Shown here one piece after another: positions 1 to 5,987 of a DNA stretch of 6,294 nucleotides. The translations under genes were made by a program, and so were the position numbers. Location: positions 1 through 6,294 of the forward strand of contig CAYWXH010000092.1 in NCBI GenBank assembly GCA_964462295.1. The letters are read 5' to 3'. The notes under the pieces are model-generated. The model saw only the letters and a program-made list of their open reading frames with translations, searched no databases and was not told where the DNA came from. This DNA is from JALVIU01 sp964462295 (lineage in GTDB: Bacteria; Atribacterota; JALVIU01). Positions within the stretch are counted from its first letter, which is position 1. Each line of letters begins with the position of its first letter.

Positions 1-21
1 AAGATAGTGATAGTGTAAAAT

Positions 22-50
22 TTGACAATATAAGAAAATTCAGTTAAAAT
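22..50 (+). promoter_or_regulatory. Candidate distal sigma70-type promoter of the HD-GYP gene
   Basis: TTGACA (22-27) is a perfect -35 box and TAAAAT (45-50) a 5/6 -10 box, separated by exactly 17 bp. Transcription would start near 57 and give a leader of about 160 nt before the HD-GYP start. The window is AT-rich, so -10-like hexamers are common by chance; the perfect -35 and ideal spacer are what make this one credible. Confidence 0.5.
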
Positions 51-61
51 GAAGCTAATCT

Positions 62-82
62 CCTCTAAAATTATTATAGAGG
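62..82. repeat. Short inverted repeat in the HD-GYP leader
   Basis: CCTCTA (62-67) and TAGAGG (77-82) form a 6-bp perfect stem with a 9-nt loop. It begins about 5 nt after the start predicted for the distal promoter, where an operator or a 5' leader hairpin would lie. No U-run follows on either strand, so it does not look like an intrinsic terminator. It could be chance. Confidence 0.3.
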
Positions 83-144
83 GCCTGAATTTATATATAT
101 GTTTGGGTATATCAAAGAACTCTCTGAGAAATAAAATATAATTA

Positions 145-172
145 TTTACAGTGTAGGAACCGATATTATATT
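145..172 (+). promoter_or_regulatory. Candidate proximal sigma70-type promoter of the HD-GYP gene
   Basis: TTTACA (145-150) and TATATT (167-172) each match 5 of 6 consensus positions and are separated by 16 bp. Transcription would start near 179-180 and leave a leader of about 38 nt that includes the Shine-Dalgarno GAAGGA (203-208). It is closer to the gene than the distal candidate; the sequence alone does not say which is used, and both may be. Confidence 0.45.
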
Positions 173-216
173 AATTATTTAAAAAACATAATAAATATTT
201 TTGAAGGAAAATAAAT

Positions 217-1392
217 ATGAGGATAGCAAATGTAAAATATATACCACCGGGCCTATTTAAATTGGGACTTAATATATATGATGCAGCAGGACATCTCCTT
301 CTTGCAAAGGGGGTTTTACTCACCCAAAAGTATCTTGATAGGCTCTATGAGCTTGGCATATCAGAGGTATATGTCGAAGATTCATCCACCTCTGATATAG
401 AGATAAAGGAAACCATATCTCCTGAAACAAAGAGAAAAGTTTTAAACATTATTACCAAAGAATTCAATAAAGTCTCAAGTTTTAAGGGAGAAAAAAGGGT
501 AAATATACAGACAAAAATCTTTCAAGAGGCCGTAGATTCTCTGTTAGAAGAATTACGTCTCAATAAAACAGCTGCACTAACCCTTGTAAATTTAAAAACC
601 TTTGATGACTATACATATGTCCATTCTTTCAATGTTACAGTATATGCCCTTATGATAGGTCTAGACCTATATCTAACCGAAGAAAAGCTTAAAAAATTAG
701 GCCTTGGGGCTATTTTCCATGATATAGGCAAAATGAACATTCCATCTGAACTTTTAAACAAAGATGGTCCCCTTACAAATGAAGAATACGAAATTATAAA
801 AAACCATACTATAGAAGGGTATGAAATATTGGGGAAAATTCCAAATATGCCTGCCGTATCCCGTCATGTGGCACTTTCTCATCATGAAAGATGTGACGGA
901 AAGGGATATCCAAAAGGGCGTACCTGTGAGAAAATTCCACTTTTTTCGCGAATTGTAGCAGTTGCTGATGTATATGATGCCCTAACTACAGAAAGGCCCT
1001 ATAGAAAGAAAATCTTACCTCATGAGGCCGTAGAAATTGTTATGGCAAGTGCAGGTCCCCATCTTGATTTCGAACTTGTCAAGGTCTTTGAAAAAAGGAT
1101 CGCTCCATACCCAATAGGTACAACGGTAAAACTTACAACAGGAGAAATAGGTGTAGTAAAAGATGTAAAATATGGATTTACCACCCGACCTACTGTAAAA
1201 ATTCTATATGATAAAAACGGAAGAAAACTACCCCAAGATGAGGTTTACGAGATAGACCTCATTAATCATCCTTCGATCTTAGTAAAAGAGGTGATAACCT
1301 CTATTGACCCAAAAGATATGCCGAAAGCTATATATGTAAATGTCAACAAACACATGGATAATTCAGAAAAAAGGGTAAGGAGAAATATTTAA
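217..1392 (+). CDS. HD-GYP domain cyclic-di-GMP phosphodiesterase
   Basis: A 391-residue cytoplasmic protein expected to hydrolyse the second messenger cyclic-di-GMP. Residues 1-60 form the small N-terminal domain common in stand-alone HD-GYP proteins. The HD-GYP domain spans roughly 115-290, with the putative metal ligands H136, H168-D169 (the HD pair), H197, H222-H223 and D251, plus K172. The diagnostic DGKGYP motif is at 227-232. A beta-rich tail (about 298-350, starting PIGTTVKL) follows, as in many relatives. No receiver, PAS or membrane segment is present, so its input signal is not visible. Tyr132 occupies the position where tri-iron HD-GYP enzymes such as PmGH carry Glu, which suggests a two-metal site (inference from recalled PmGH numbering). 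The ATG is preceded by GAAGGA at 8 nt spacing. The gene converges with dxr with no gap. Family assignment is secure; activity is inferred. Confidence 0.95.
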   Translation: MRIANVKYIPPGLFKLGLNIYDAAGHLLLAKGVLLTQKYLDRLYELGISEVYVEDSSTSDIEIKETISPETKRKVLNIITKEFNKVSSFKGEKRVNIQTKIFQEAVDSLLEELRLNKTAALTLVNLKTFDDYTYVHSFNVTVYALMIGLDLYLTEEKLKKLGLGAIFHDIGKMNIPSELLNKDGPLTNEEYEIIKNHTIEGYEILGKIPNMPAVSRHVALSHHERCDGKGYPKGRTCEKIPLFSRIVAVADVYDALTTERPYRKKILPHEAVEIVMASAGPHLDFELVKVFEKRIAPYPIGTTVKLTTGEIGVVKDVKYGFTTRPTVKILYDKNGRKLPQDEVYEIDLINHPSILVKEVITSIDPKDMPKAIYVNVNKHMDNSEKRVRRNI

Positions 1393-1409
1393 TTATCCAT
1401 ATGTTTTTT
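1354..1409 (+). terminator. Weak candidate terminator shared by the HD-GYP and dxr 3' ends
   Basis: ATGGATAATT (1354-1363) and AATTATCCAT (1391-1400) are perfect 10-bp inverted arms. On the + strand a T-rich run follows (T6 at 1404-1409, then more T runs to about 1424). The left arm lies in the last HD-GYP codons and the right arm covers the end of dxr. The stem has only two G:C pairs and the loop is 27 nt, so it is energetically poor. Because the two genes leave no intergenic space, any terminator must lie inside coding sequence, and this is the only candidate I see. Confidence 0.3.
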
Positions 1410-2541
1410 CTATTTTTTCTTTTATTTCTCGATCTATATCTAAAATTTCAGAAAGAGAGGGGTTTTTAATAATGCTTTTCTTATGTGCCTCCATCTCCTT
1501 CTCTATTATGATTGGTATATCCAAAAATCCTATTCTTTCTTCTAAAAATAGTCTCACAGCCTCTTCATTTGCCCTATTATAGATGGTAGTCATAGTTCCA
1601 CCCCATTTCAATGCCTCTTTTGCCAAGGAAAGTGCGGGAAACCTCTCTTCATCGGGAAGATAAAACTCAAGGGTCTGTCCAAAAAGAGACAAACTCTCAA
1701 CAGTTGCCCTCTTTCTATAAGGATAAAAAAATGCATACTGTATTGGGAGCTTCATACTTGGAACACCAAGCTGTGCCTTTACAGAATGATCCTGAAATTC
1801 TACCATAGAGTGTATTATACTCTGGGGGTGTATAATTACATCTACCATATCAGGGGAAATTTCAAACAAAAATACAGCCTCTATAATTTCCAAACCCTTA
1901 TTGGCAAGGGTGGAAGAATCTATAGTAACCTTTTTTCCCATGTGCCAAACAGGGTGTTTGAGGGCATCCCTTGGTTTTACGTATTTTAATCTATCTTTGG
2001 GGGTATTTCGAAATGGTCCCCCTGATGCAGTGAGAATAATCTTTTTTACATCCTCTCTTCTCTCCCCTACCAAAGATTGAAATATGGCACTATGTTCACT
2101 ATCTACAGGGATAAGTTCTATCTCTTTTTCATATTTTAATCTATTTAAAATGTGGCCTGCCATTACGATAGATTCCTTATTAGCAAGGGCTATTCTATGT
2201 GAAGAATCAAAAGTCCTTATAGTAGGGACTATAGCTTCTGCACCAGATATCCCTACAAGAGCTATATCAGTATCTATAAGGGCAAGCTCTTCTATCCCCC
2301 TCTCCCCCCAAAACACCTCTTTTATAAAAGGGAATTTCCCTTTGAGATACATTACATCTTCCCTTTTAAGGGATGCGATATAAGGTGGAGAAAACTTATT
2401 AAGGATCTCTCCTGCCTTTTTCACATTATATCCAAAAGAAAGGGCAATAAGCTCCAAATCATCAACAAATTCTTCTAATACCTCTATTGCATGGGTACCT
2501 ATGGAACCTGTAGCACCTAATATCTTCAATGTTTTTCTCAT
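1393..2541 (-). CDS. dxr: 1-deoxy-D-xylulose 5-phosphate reductoisomerase
   Basis: This enzyme converts 1-deoxy-D-xylulose 5-phosphate to 2-C-methyl-D-erythritol 4-phosphate using NADPH, the committed step of the MEP isoprenoid pathway, in the cytoplasm. At 382 residues it has the normal family length. The nucleotide-binding motif GATGSIG is at 9-15. The divalent-metal ligands are D147, E149 and E218, within PVDSEHSAIFQ and NKGLEIIEA. The flexible active-site loop HPVWHMG is at 196-202. ASGGPF (172-177) and the HPQSIIHSMVEF block (238-249) are also family hallmarks. The frame stays open for 43 codons upstream, but ATG 2541 is chosen: GAGG sits 5 nt before it and the protein then begins in the family manner, a few residues before the Rossmann strand. 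It stands alone, without the uppS, cdsA or rseP neighbours often seen next to dxr. It is also called ispC. Confidence 0.98.
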   Translation of the reverse strand: MRKTLKILGATGSIGTHAIEVLEEFVDDLELIALSFGYNVKKAGEILNKFSPPYIASLKREDVMYLKGKFPFIKEVFWGERGIEELALIDTDIALVGISGAEAIVPTIRTFDSSHRIALANKESIVMAGHILNRLKYEKEIELIPVDSEHSAIFQSLVGERREDVKKIILTASGGPFRNTPKDRLKYVKPRDALKHPVWHMGKKVTIDSSTLANKGLEIIEAVFLFEISPDMVDVIIHPQSIIHSMVEFQDHSVKAQLGVPSMKLPIQYAFFYPYRKRATVESLSLFGQTLEFYLPDEERFPALSLAKEALKWGGTMTTIYNRANEEAVRLFLEERIGFLDIPIIIEKEMEAHKKSIIKNPSLSEILDIDREIKEKIEKTYG

Positions 2542-2545
2542 TTTT

Positions 2546-2552
2546 ACCTCAC
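2546..2552 (-). promoter_or_regulatory. Ribosome binding site that sets the dxr start
   Basis: On the minus strand GTGAGGT lies upstream of ATG 2541-2539, with 5 nt between GAGG and the ATG. It supports the internal start over the longer open frame from 2670, whose extra 43 residues are a hydrophobic stretch foreign to the family. Confidence 0.75.
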
Positions 2553-2590
2553 TTCCTAGAATTATTAAGAGTTTTAATCTTATTTTAATG

Positions 2591-2599
2591 ATTATAACA
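2591..2599 (-). promoter_or_regulatory. Extended -10 promoter for dxr
   Basis: Read on the minus strand, 2599 to 2591 is TGTTATAAT: a perfect TATAAT preceded by TG and one base, the extended -10 pattern. No good -35 is present at the standard distance (TTTTGG with a 17-bp spacer, or TTGGAT with 15), which extended -10 promoters tolerate. Transcription would start near 2584 and leave a leader of about 43 nt before the dxr ATG. Confidence 0.5.
2593..2598 (+). promoter_or_regulatory. Weak candidate -10 box for the NEW3-ABC operon
   Basis: TATAAC (2593-2598) matches 5 of 6 consensus positions and would give a leader of about 50 nt before the operon's first ATG. No convincing -35 is seen upstream. 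It shares the palindromic TTATAA core with the dxr -10 on the other strand. The operon must be transcribed from within or near this 113-bp interval, because dxr points away from it, but this exact box is uncertain. Confidence 0.25.
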
Positions 2600-2636
2600 T
2601 AAAATAAAAATATCCAAAATACAAGGAGAAATAGGG

Positions 2637-2645
2637 AAAGGAGGT
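2637..2645 (+). promoter_or_regulatory. Strong ribosome binding site for the NEW3 gene
   Basis: AAAGGAGGT is a near-complete match to the anti-Shine-Dalgarno sequence. The ATG at 2655 lies 9 nt downstream. The in-frame TTG at 2646 directly abuts the site and cannot be used with it. The strength suggests the first gene of the operon is well translated. Confidence 0.85.
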
Positions 2646-2654
2646 TTGGTAGGA

Positions 2655-3884
2655 ATGAAGAAATTTTCACTGTTTTCTATTTTAATCTTACTTATCTTTG
2701 TAGTAGGCACCCTTCTTGCTTGGGCAGATGAAGCACCACAGAAGGGTTTTGAGATTTATCCACAGTTTCCAGGTATCATAATAGGAAGAGATGATACGGC
2801 AACAGTTGATGTAAAGATCGTAAATACTGGAAAAGAACCCATCACTGTACTTTTGAATCTGGAGAAGGATAAGAAGGCAAAAGATTGGGATGTGCTTTTA
2901 AAAAATTCTGAGTGGAGTGGGTTTGGTGTAACAGCTGTCCATCTGGGAACAGATAAGGATAGCAAAGAAGTAACTGCAAAACTTAAGATTGATCCTTCTA
3001 AAGATGCAGATCCGGGAAGTTATGTATTTAAGATTTTGGCATCTACCCCATCTGGGGATATAAAGAAAGAGATCGAGGTAAGAGTAAAACTCACAGGGGA
3101 AAAAATCGCCAAAAAGAAAGGTGAAAAGGGTATAGCACTTTCTGCAAAATATCCTATAATGGAGGCACCTGCGGGAAAGAAATTCACCTTTGAGCTTGAG
3201 CTTAAAAACAAAGAGGATAAAGAACAGGTTGTAGATTTTGGAATAAAAATTCCATCTGGTTGGTTTGCATATGTTACCCCAAGATGGGAAGAAGAGAAAA
3301 AGATAAATTCTATAAAAATGGATAAAAATGCAACAGAGAACCTAAACCTCACAGTAATCCCTCCCACACTCGTTGACAAAGGAGAATACAATATAGAGTT
3401 TATTGCAAAAAGCCCTGATGATAAAAAGGTACTTAAACTTAAGGCAAAAGTTACAGGTACATATAAACTCAATATGATTCCAGAGGATAAAAGATTAAAT
3501 ATAGAAACCATAGCAGGAAAAGAGAAGACCTTTACACTCTATCTATGGAATGAAGGTTCTGACTCTATAGAGGATGTAACAATCTATGCATCCAAACCCG
3601 AAGGGTGGGATGTAAAGATTGAACCTGATAAGATAAATGCTATTCAGCCTATTGCAAAAATTCAAAAACCTGAAAAGGTAAAAGTGACTATAAAGGCACC
3701 AGAGAGGACTATCCCTGGTGATTATATGGTTACCCTCACTGCTGCAGGAAAACAGGATTCTAAAAGCATTGACCTAAGAGTAACAGTAAATACATCTACT
3801 ACTTGGGGTTGGATCGGGATAGCTATAATAGTAATTGTACTTCTAATACTTATCGGTATATTTGCAAAACTAAAAAGAAGATAA
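2655..3884 (+). CDS. Exported NEW3/Ig-like repeat protein with C-terminal membrane anchor
   Basis: This 409-residue protein has a signal peptide (Lys-Lys, hydrophobic core 4-22, probable AWA cleavage after residue 24). A large extracytoplasmic region and one C-terminal transmembrane segment (384-403) follow, with a positively charged tail (KLKRR) facing the cytoplasm. The exported part divides into three related beta-sandwich units at about 30-148, 158-268 and 272-379. Each opens with a stretch ending in a polar N/E/K turn and closes with a (D/K)PGxY-like strand such as DPGSYVF (119-125), DKGEYNI (241-247) and IPGDYMV (353-359). This layout matches the NEW3-domain (NPCBM-associated, COG1470-like) membrane proteins. 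No enzyme motif is visible. It heads an operon with an ABC ATPase and a permease, so it is probably the extracytoplasmic partner of that transporter. Substrate or ligand is unknown. The ATG 2655 start is set by its strong RBS. Confidence 0.85.
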   Translation: MKKFSLFSILILLIFVVGTLLAWADEAPQKGFEIYPQFPGIIIGRDDTATVDVKIVNTGKEPITVLLNLEKDKKAKDWDVLLKNSEWSGFGVTAVHLGTDKDSKEVTAKLKIDPSKDADPGSYVFKILASTPSGDIKKEIEVRVKLTGEKIAKKKGEKGIALSAKYPIMEAPAGKKFTFELELKNKEDKEQVVDFGIKIPSGWFAYVTPRWEEEKKINSIKMDKNATENLNLTVIPPTLVDKGEYNIEFIAKSPDDKKVLKLKAKVTGTYKLNMIPEDKRLNIETIAGKEKTFTLYLWNEGSDSIEDVTIYASKPEGWDVKIEPDKINAIQPIAKIQKPEKVKVTIKAPERTIPGDYMVTLTAAGKQDSKSIDLRVTVNTSTTWGWIGIAIIVIVLLILIGIFAKLKRR

Positions 3885-3885
3885 A

Positions 3886-3891
3886 GTGAGG
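3886..3891 (+). promoter_or_regulatory. Ribosome binding site that sets the ABC ATPase start
   Basis: GTGAGG lies just after the NEW3 stop codon. Its GAGG is only 2 nt from the ATG at 3894 but 8 nt from the ATG at 3900, so the second ATG is the better start. The two differ by two residues. Confidence 0.6.
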
Positions 3892-3899
3892 CGATGACT

Positions 3900-4832
3900 A
3901 TGGAATGGGTAGTGGAAGCTCAGAACCTTACAAAAATGTATAAAGATATAAAGGCAGTAGATGCCCTCTCCCTCCATATAAAGGAGGGGGAGATCTATGG
4001 CCTTCTGGGTCCAAATGGTGCAGGAAAAACCACTACCATACTTATGATGCTGGGACTTACTGAGCCAACAGATGGATATGTAAAGGTCTATGGGTATAAT
4101 TCAAAAACAGAACCACTTAAGGTAAAAAGGGTAACAAGCTATCTACCTGAAAATGTAGGATTCTACGAAGACCTTACAGCATATGAAAATCTCTTATATC
4201 TTACAAGACTAAACAGTATACCCGACAGAGAGGCAGAGAAAAAGATAAAAGAGGTGCTAGAAGTAGTAGGACTCTCTGATGTTTCAGAAAAAGAGGTAGG
4301 GACATACTCCAAAGGAATGAAACAGCGTCTTGGTATGGCATCTGTACTTGTAAAATCGCCAAAACTTGCAATACTTGACGAGCCTACAACAGGAATCGAC
4401 CCAGAAGGAGTAGAAGAGCTACTTACACTTATAAGAAAAATGAGTAGGGAGCAAAAAATTACAATACTCTTATCATCACATCTCTTATACCAAGTACAAC
4501 GAATATGTGATAGGGTAGGGATCCTCTATAGAGGAAAACTCCAGGCAGAAGGTACTATAGAGGAGATAGGAAAACAGATATTTGAAGAGAGCGAAGATAT
4601 ACTAGAAGTAGTCCTAAACAAAGAAAAACCTGAGATAGCAGAAGATCTTAAAAAGATAGAAGGGATAAGGGAAGTCAGAGTAGATGGCCCCAAACTCAGG
4701 ATTATTGAAGAAAAAGATGTAAGAGAAGATGTAGTAAAAAGTATAATAAATACAGGACTCTTACCACTTGAAATTAAAAAACAGGGATATTCTCTGGAAG
4801 AGATATATCTAAAATACTTCCAGGAAGGGTGA
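3900..4832 (+). CDS. ABC-2-type transporter ATP-binding protein
   Basis: A 310-residue nucleotide-binding subunit that should power the permease encoded immediately downstream. Walker A GPNGAGKTT is at 37-45. The Q-loop region YLPEN (81-85) carries Glu84 in place of Gln, as is common in this branch. The signature motif YSKGMKQ is at 136-142, Walker B LAILDE at 156-161 with catalytic Glu161, the D-loop GIDP at 165-168, and the switch histidine H194. Residues about 225-310 are a C-terminal extension ending SLEEIYLKYF, typical of NatA/CcmA-like ATPases of ABC-2 exporters. It is cytoplasmic and peripheral to the membrane. The gene follows the NEW3 gene by 15 nt and overlaps the permease start by 1 nt, so translational coupling is likely. 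Substrate cannot be deduced. A start at ATG 3894 (312 residues) is possible, but its RBS spacing is poor. Confidence 0.95.
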   Translation: MEWVVEAQNLTKMYKDIKAVDALSLHIKEGEIYGLLGPNGAGKTTTILMMLGLTEPTDGYVKVYGYNSKTEPLKVKRVTSYLPENVGFYEDLTAYENLLYLTRLNSIPDREAEKKIKEVLEVVGLSDVSEKEVGTYSKGMKQRLGMASVLVKSPKLAILDEPTTGIDPEGVEELLTLIRKMSREQKITILLSSHLLYQVQRICDRVGILYRGKLQAEGTIEEIGKQIFEESEDILEVVLNKEKPEIAEDLKKIEGIREVRVDGPKLRIIEEKDVREDVVKSIINTGLLPLEIKKQGYSLEEIYLKYFQEG

Positions 4833-5773
4833 TGAAAATGAGCAAACTAGGTGTAATATTCTGGAAAGAACTTACAGATTATTTTGGTAGTAAAAAATTT
4901 ATGGTACTCTTTCTTATAATAGTACTTACAAGTATTTCTGTAGGATACATAGCTAGTCAAAACATATCAACAGATAATGCCCTTCCAGAGTATCTATTTT
5001 TGAATCTTTTCTCATCATCTGGAGGGACATTACCATCTTTCATATTCTTTATAAGTTTCTTTGGCCCCTTAATCGGGATTATACTGGGATTTGATGCAGT
5101 AAGTGGAGAAAGATCAAGGGGTACTATAAGTCTCTTAACTGCACAACCCATATATCGTGATGCCATAATAAATGGCAAGTTCTGGGCAGGCATTGCAACT
5201 GTTGCAATCACCCTTGCAAGCATTATAGTAATTATGGCAGGGCTTAGTATGTATACACTAGGGATCATACCTAATACAAAAGAGATCGCTAGGATCGGGG
5301 TATTTTTCATAGCAAGTGTAATCTATATAGGGTTCTGGTTAAGCCTTGGAATTCTATTTTCCACATCTACAAAAAGGTCGTCCAATTCGGCCCTTATCTC
5401 CATAATGATATGGATTTTCATAACATTTTTCATATACATGGTAGCAGGGGTTATTGCTGACCAGATAGCACCAGTAGGACAAGGGGCAACTCAGGAGATG
5501 ATCGCCAAAAATGCAGAAGTAAAGACAATGGTTATGAGAATATCTCCTGCTGTACTATTTGAAGAGATATCCATTGCAGTACTTAACCCGTCTGTAAGGG
5601 TATTTGGATATGCCTATGAAAAAAATCTACAAGATCTTATACCAAAACCATTACCACTTAATCAAAGCCTTATGGTAGTATGGCCACAGTTTATTGGCCT
5701 TATCGCACTTACTATAATCTGTTTTGCAATAACTTACATAATATTTATGAGACAAGAGATAAGATCTACATAA
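4832..5773 (+). CDS. ABC-2-type transporter permease
   Basis: A 313-residue integral membrane protein with about six transmembrane helices, near 22-42, 68-88, 116-145, 153-177, 185-208 and 284-305. Between helices 2 and 3 is the conserved cytoplasmic motif of the NosY/ABC-2 family: FDAVSGERSRGTISLLTAQP (87-106) followed by IINGK (112-116). The N-terminal amphipathic segment before helix 1 (FWKELTDYF, 10-18) is also typical. The ~75-residue loop between helices 5 and 6 (209-283) should be extracytoplasmic and could contact the NEW3 protein (inference). With only one permease gene, a homodimer bound to two ATPase subunits is expected. Its ATG overlaps the ATPase stop as TGATG; AGGA at 4822-4825 lies 6 nt before it. 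GTG 4829 and ATG 4838 are alternatives with worse spacing. Its stop lies inside the terminator stem. Confidence 0.93.
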   Translation: MKMSKLGVIFWKELTDYFGSKKFMVLFLIIVLTSISVGYIASQNISTDNALPEYLFLNLFSSSGGTLPSFIFFISFFGPLIGIILGFDAVSGERSRGTISLLTAQPIYRDAIINGKFWAGIATVAITLASIIVIMAGLSMYTLGIIPNTKEIARIGVFFIASVIYIGFWLSLGILFSTSTKRSSNSALISIMIWIFITFFIYMVAGVIADQIAPVGQGATQEMIAKNAEVKTMVMRISPAVLFEEISIAVLNPSVRVFGYAYEKNLQDLIPKPLPLNQSLMVVWPQFIGLIALTIICFAITYIIFMRQEIRST

Positions 5774-5805
5774 ATAAGGTGGGATGTATCCCACCTTATT
5801 TATGT
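5768..5805 (+). terminator. Terminator hairpin ending the NEW3-ABC operon
   Basis: Positions 5768-5785 and 5788-5805 are perfect 18-bp inverted arms around a 2-nt centre (GT), so the RNA would fold with a 4-6 nt loop. The stem core GGTGGGAT/ATCCCACC is GC-rich with AT-rich flanks. The permease TAA stop (5771-5773) is inside the left arm. The right arm ends in a U-rich stretch (TTATTTATGTTAT) rather than a clean U-run. Near-perfect symmetry means it could act in both directions. Confidence 0.8.
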
Positions 5806-5987
5806 TATCCCAAAGCACTTATTGTTAGGGATGATCCTATTGGATACCTCTCTCCCTCTCATCTTTAAATCTCTATTTTCCCATTATCTAAAATCTTATA
5901 TTTTTCACCTGTGATGGCAAACCCACCACTTATCTTATCGCTCATCTCGAACTCCAACTCCTGTTACTACAAACTATCTATATTTTT
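5806..5987. other. AT-rich intergenic stretch with no assured gene
   Basis: Between the operon terminator and the repeat array there is no well-supported gene, RNA gene or promoter. It holds a pyrimidine-rich run at about 5848-5862 and a short minus-strand reading frame described separately. A possible, very weak relic of the repeat motif (ATTGTTAGGG at 5821-5830) is seen but cannot be told from chance. Confidence 0.6.
5865..5945 (-). CDS. Possible small ORF or gene remnant
   Basis: I do not recognise this 26-residue frame. From ATG 5945-5943 it encodes MSDKISGGFAITGEK followed by YKILDNGKIEI, then TAA. GGAG (5955-5952) sits 6 nt before the ATG, an acceptable spacing. The frame also reads back six codons (QELEFE) to an in-frame TAA at 5966-5964, preceded by TAG. 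Its composition (Lys, Glu, Gly, Ile) resembles the real proteins of this window, so it may be the last part of a decayed gene. It abuts the repeat array. Length alone gives no significance; a real microprotein, a remnant and chance are all open. Confidence 0.2.
   Translation of the reverse strand: MSDKISGGFAITGEKYKILDNGKIEI

Noticed and set aside
49..141. A 30-codon + strand frame in the HD-GYP leader (MKLISSK...).
   Set aside because: Its ATG overlaps the -10 box of the distal promoter, it has no RBS, and the composition is ordinary for AT-rich noncoding sequence.
2542..2670. In-frame 43-codon N-terminal extension of dxr containing a hydrophobic, membrane-like stretch.
   Set aside because: Dxr is cytoplasmic and normally begins a few residues before the GATGSIG motif. 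A good RBS lies before the internal ATG at 2541, and the extension would overlap the promoter region and the start of the divergent NEW3 gene.
3020..3511. A 163-codon minus-strand open frame inside the NEW3 gene.
   Set aside because: It lies antisense to a gene with clear domain structure, and its Ser/Phe-rich translation is typical of the complement of Lys/Glu-rich coding sequence.
5680..5868. A 62-codon + strand frame overlapping the permease end and terminator.
   Set aside because: It runs out of frame with the permease through the terminator hairpin, has no RBS, and shows no protein-like features.
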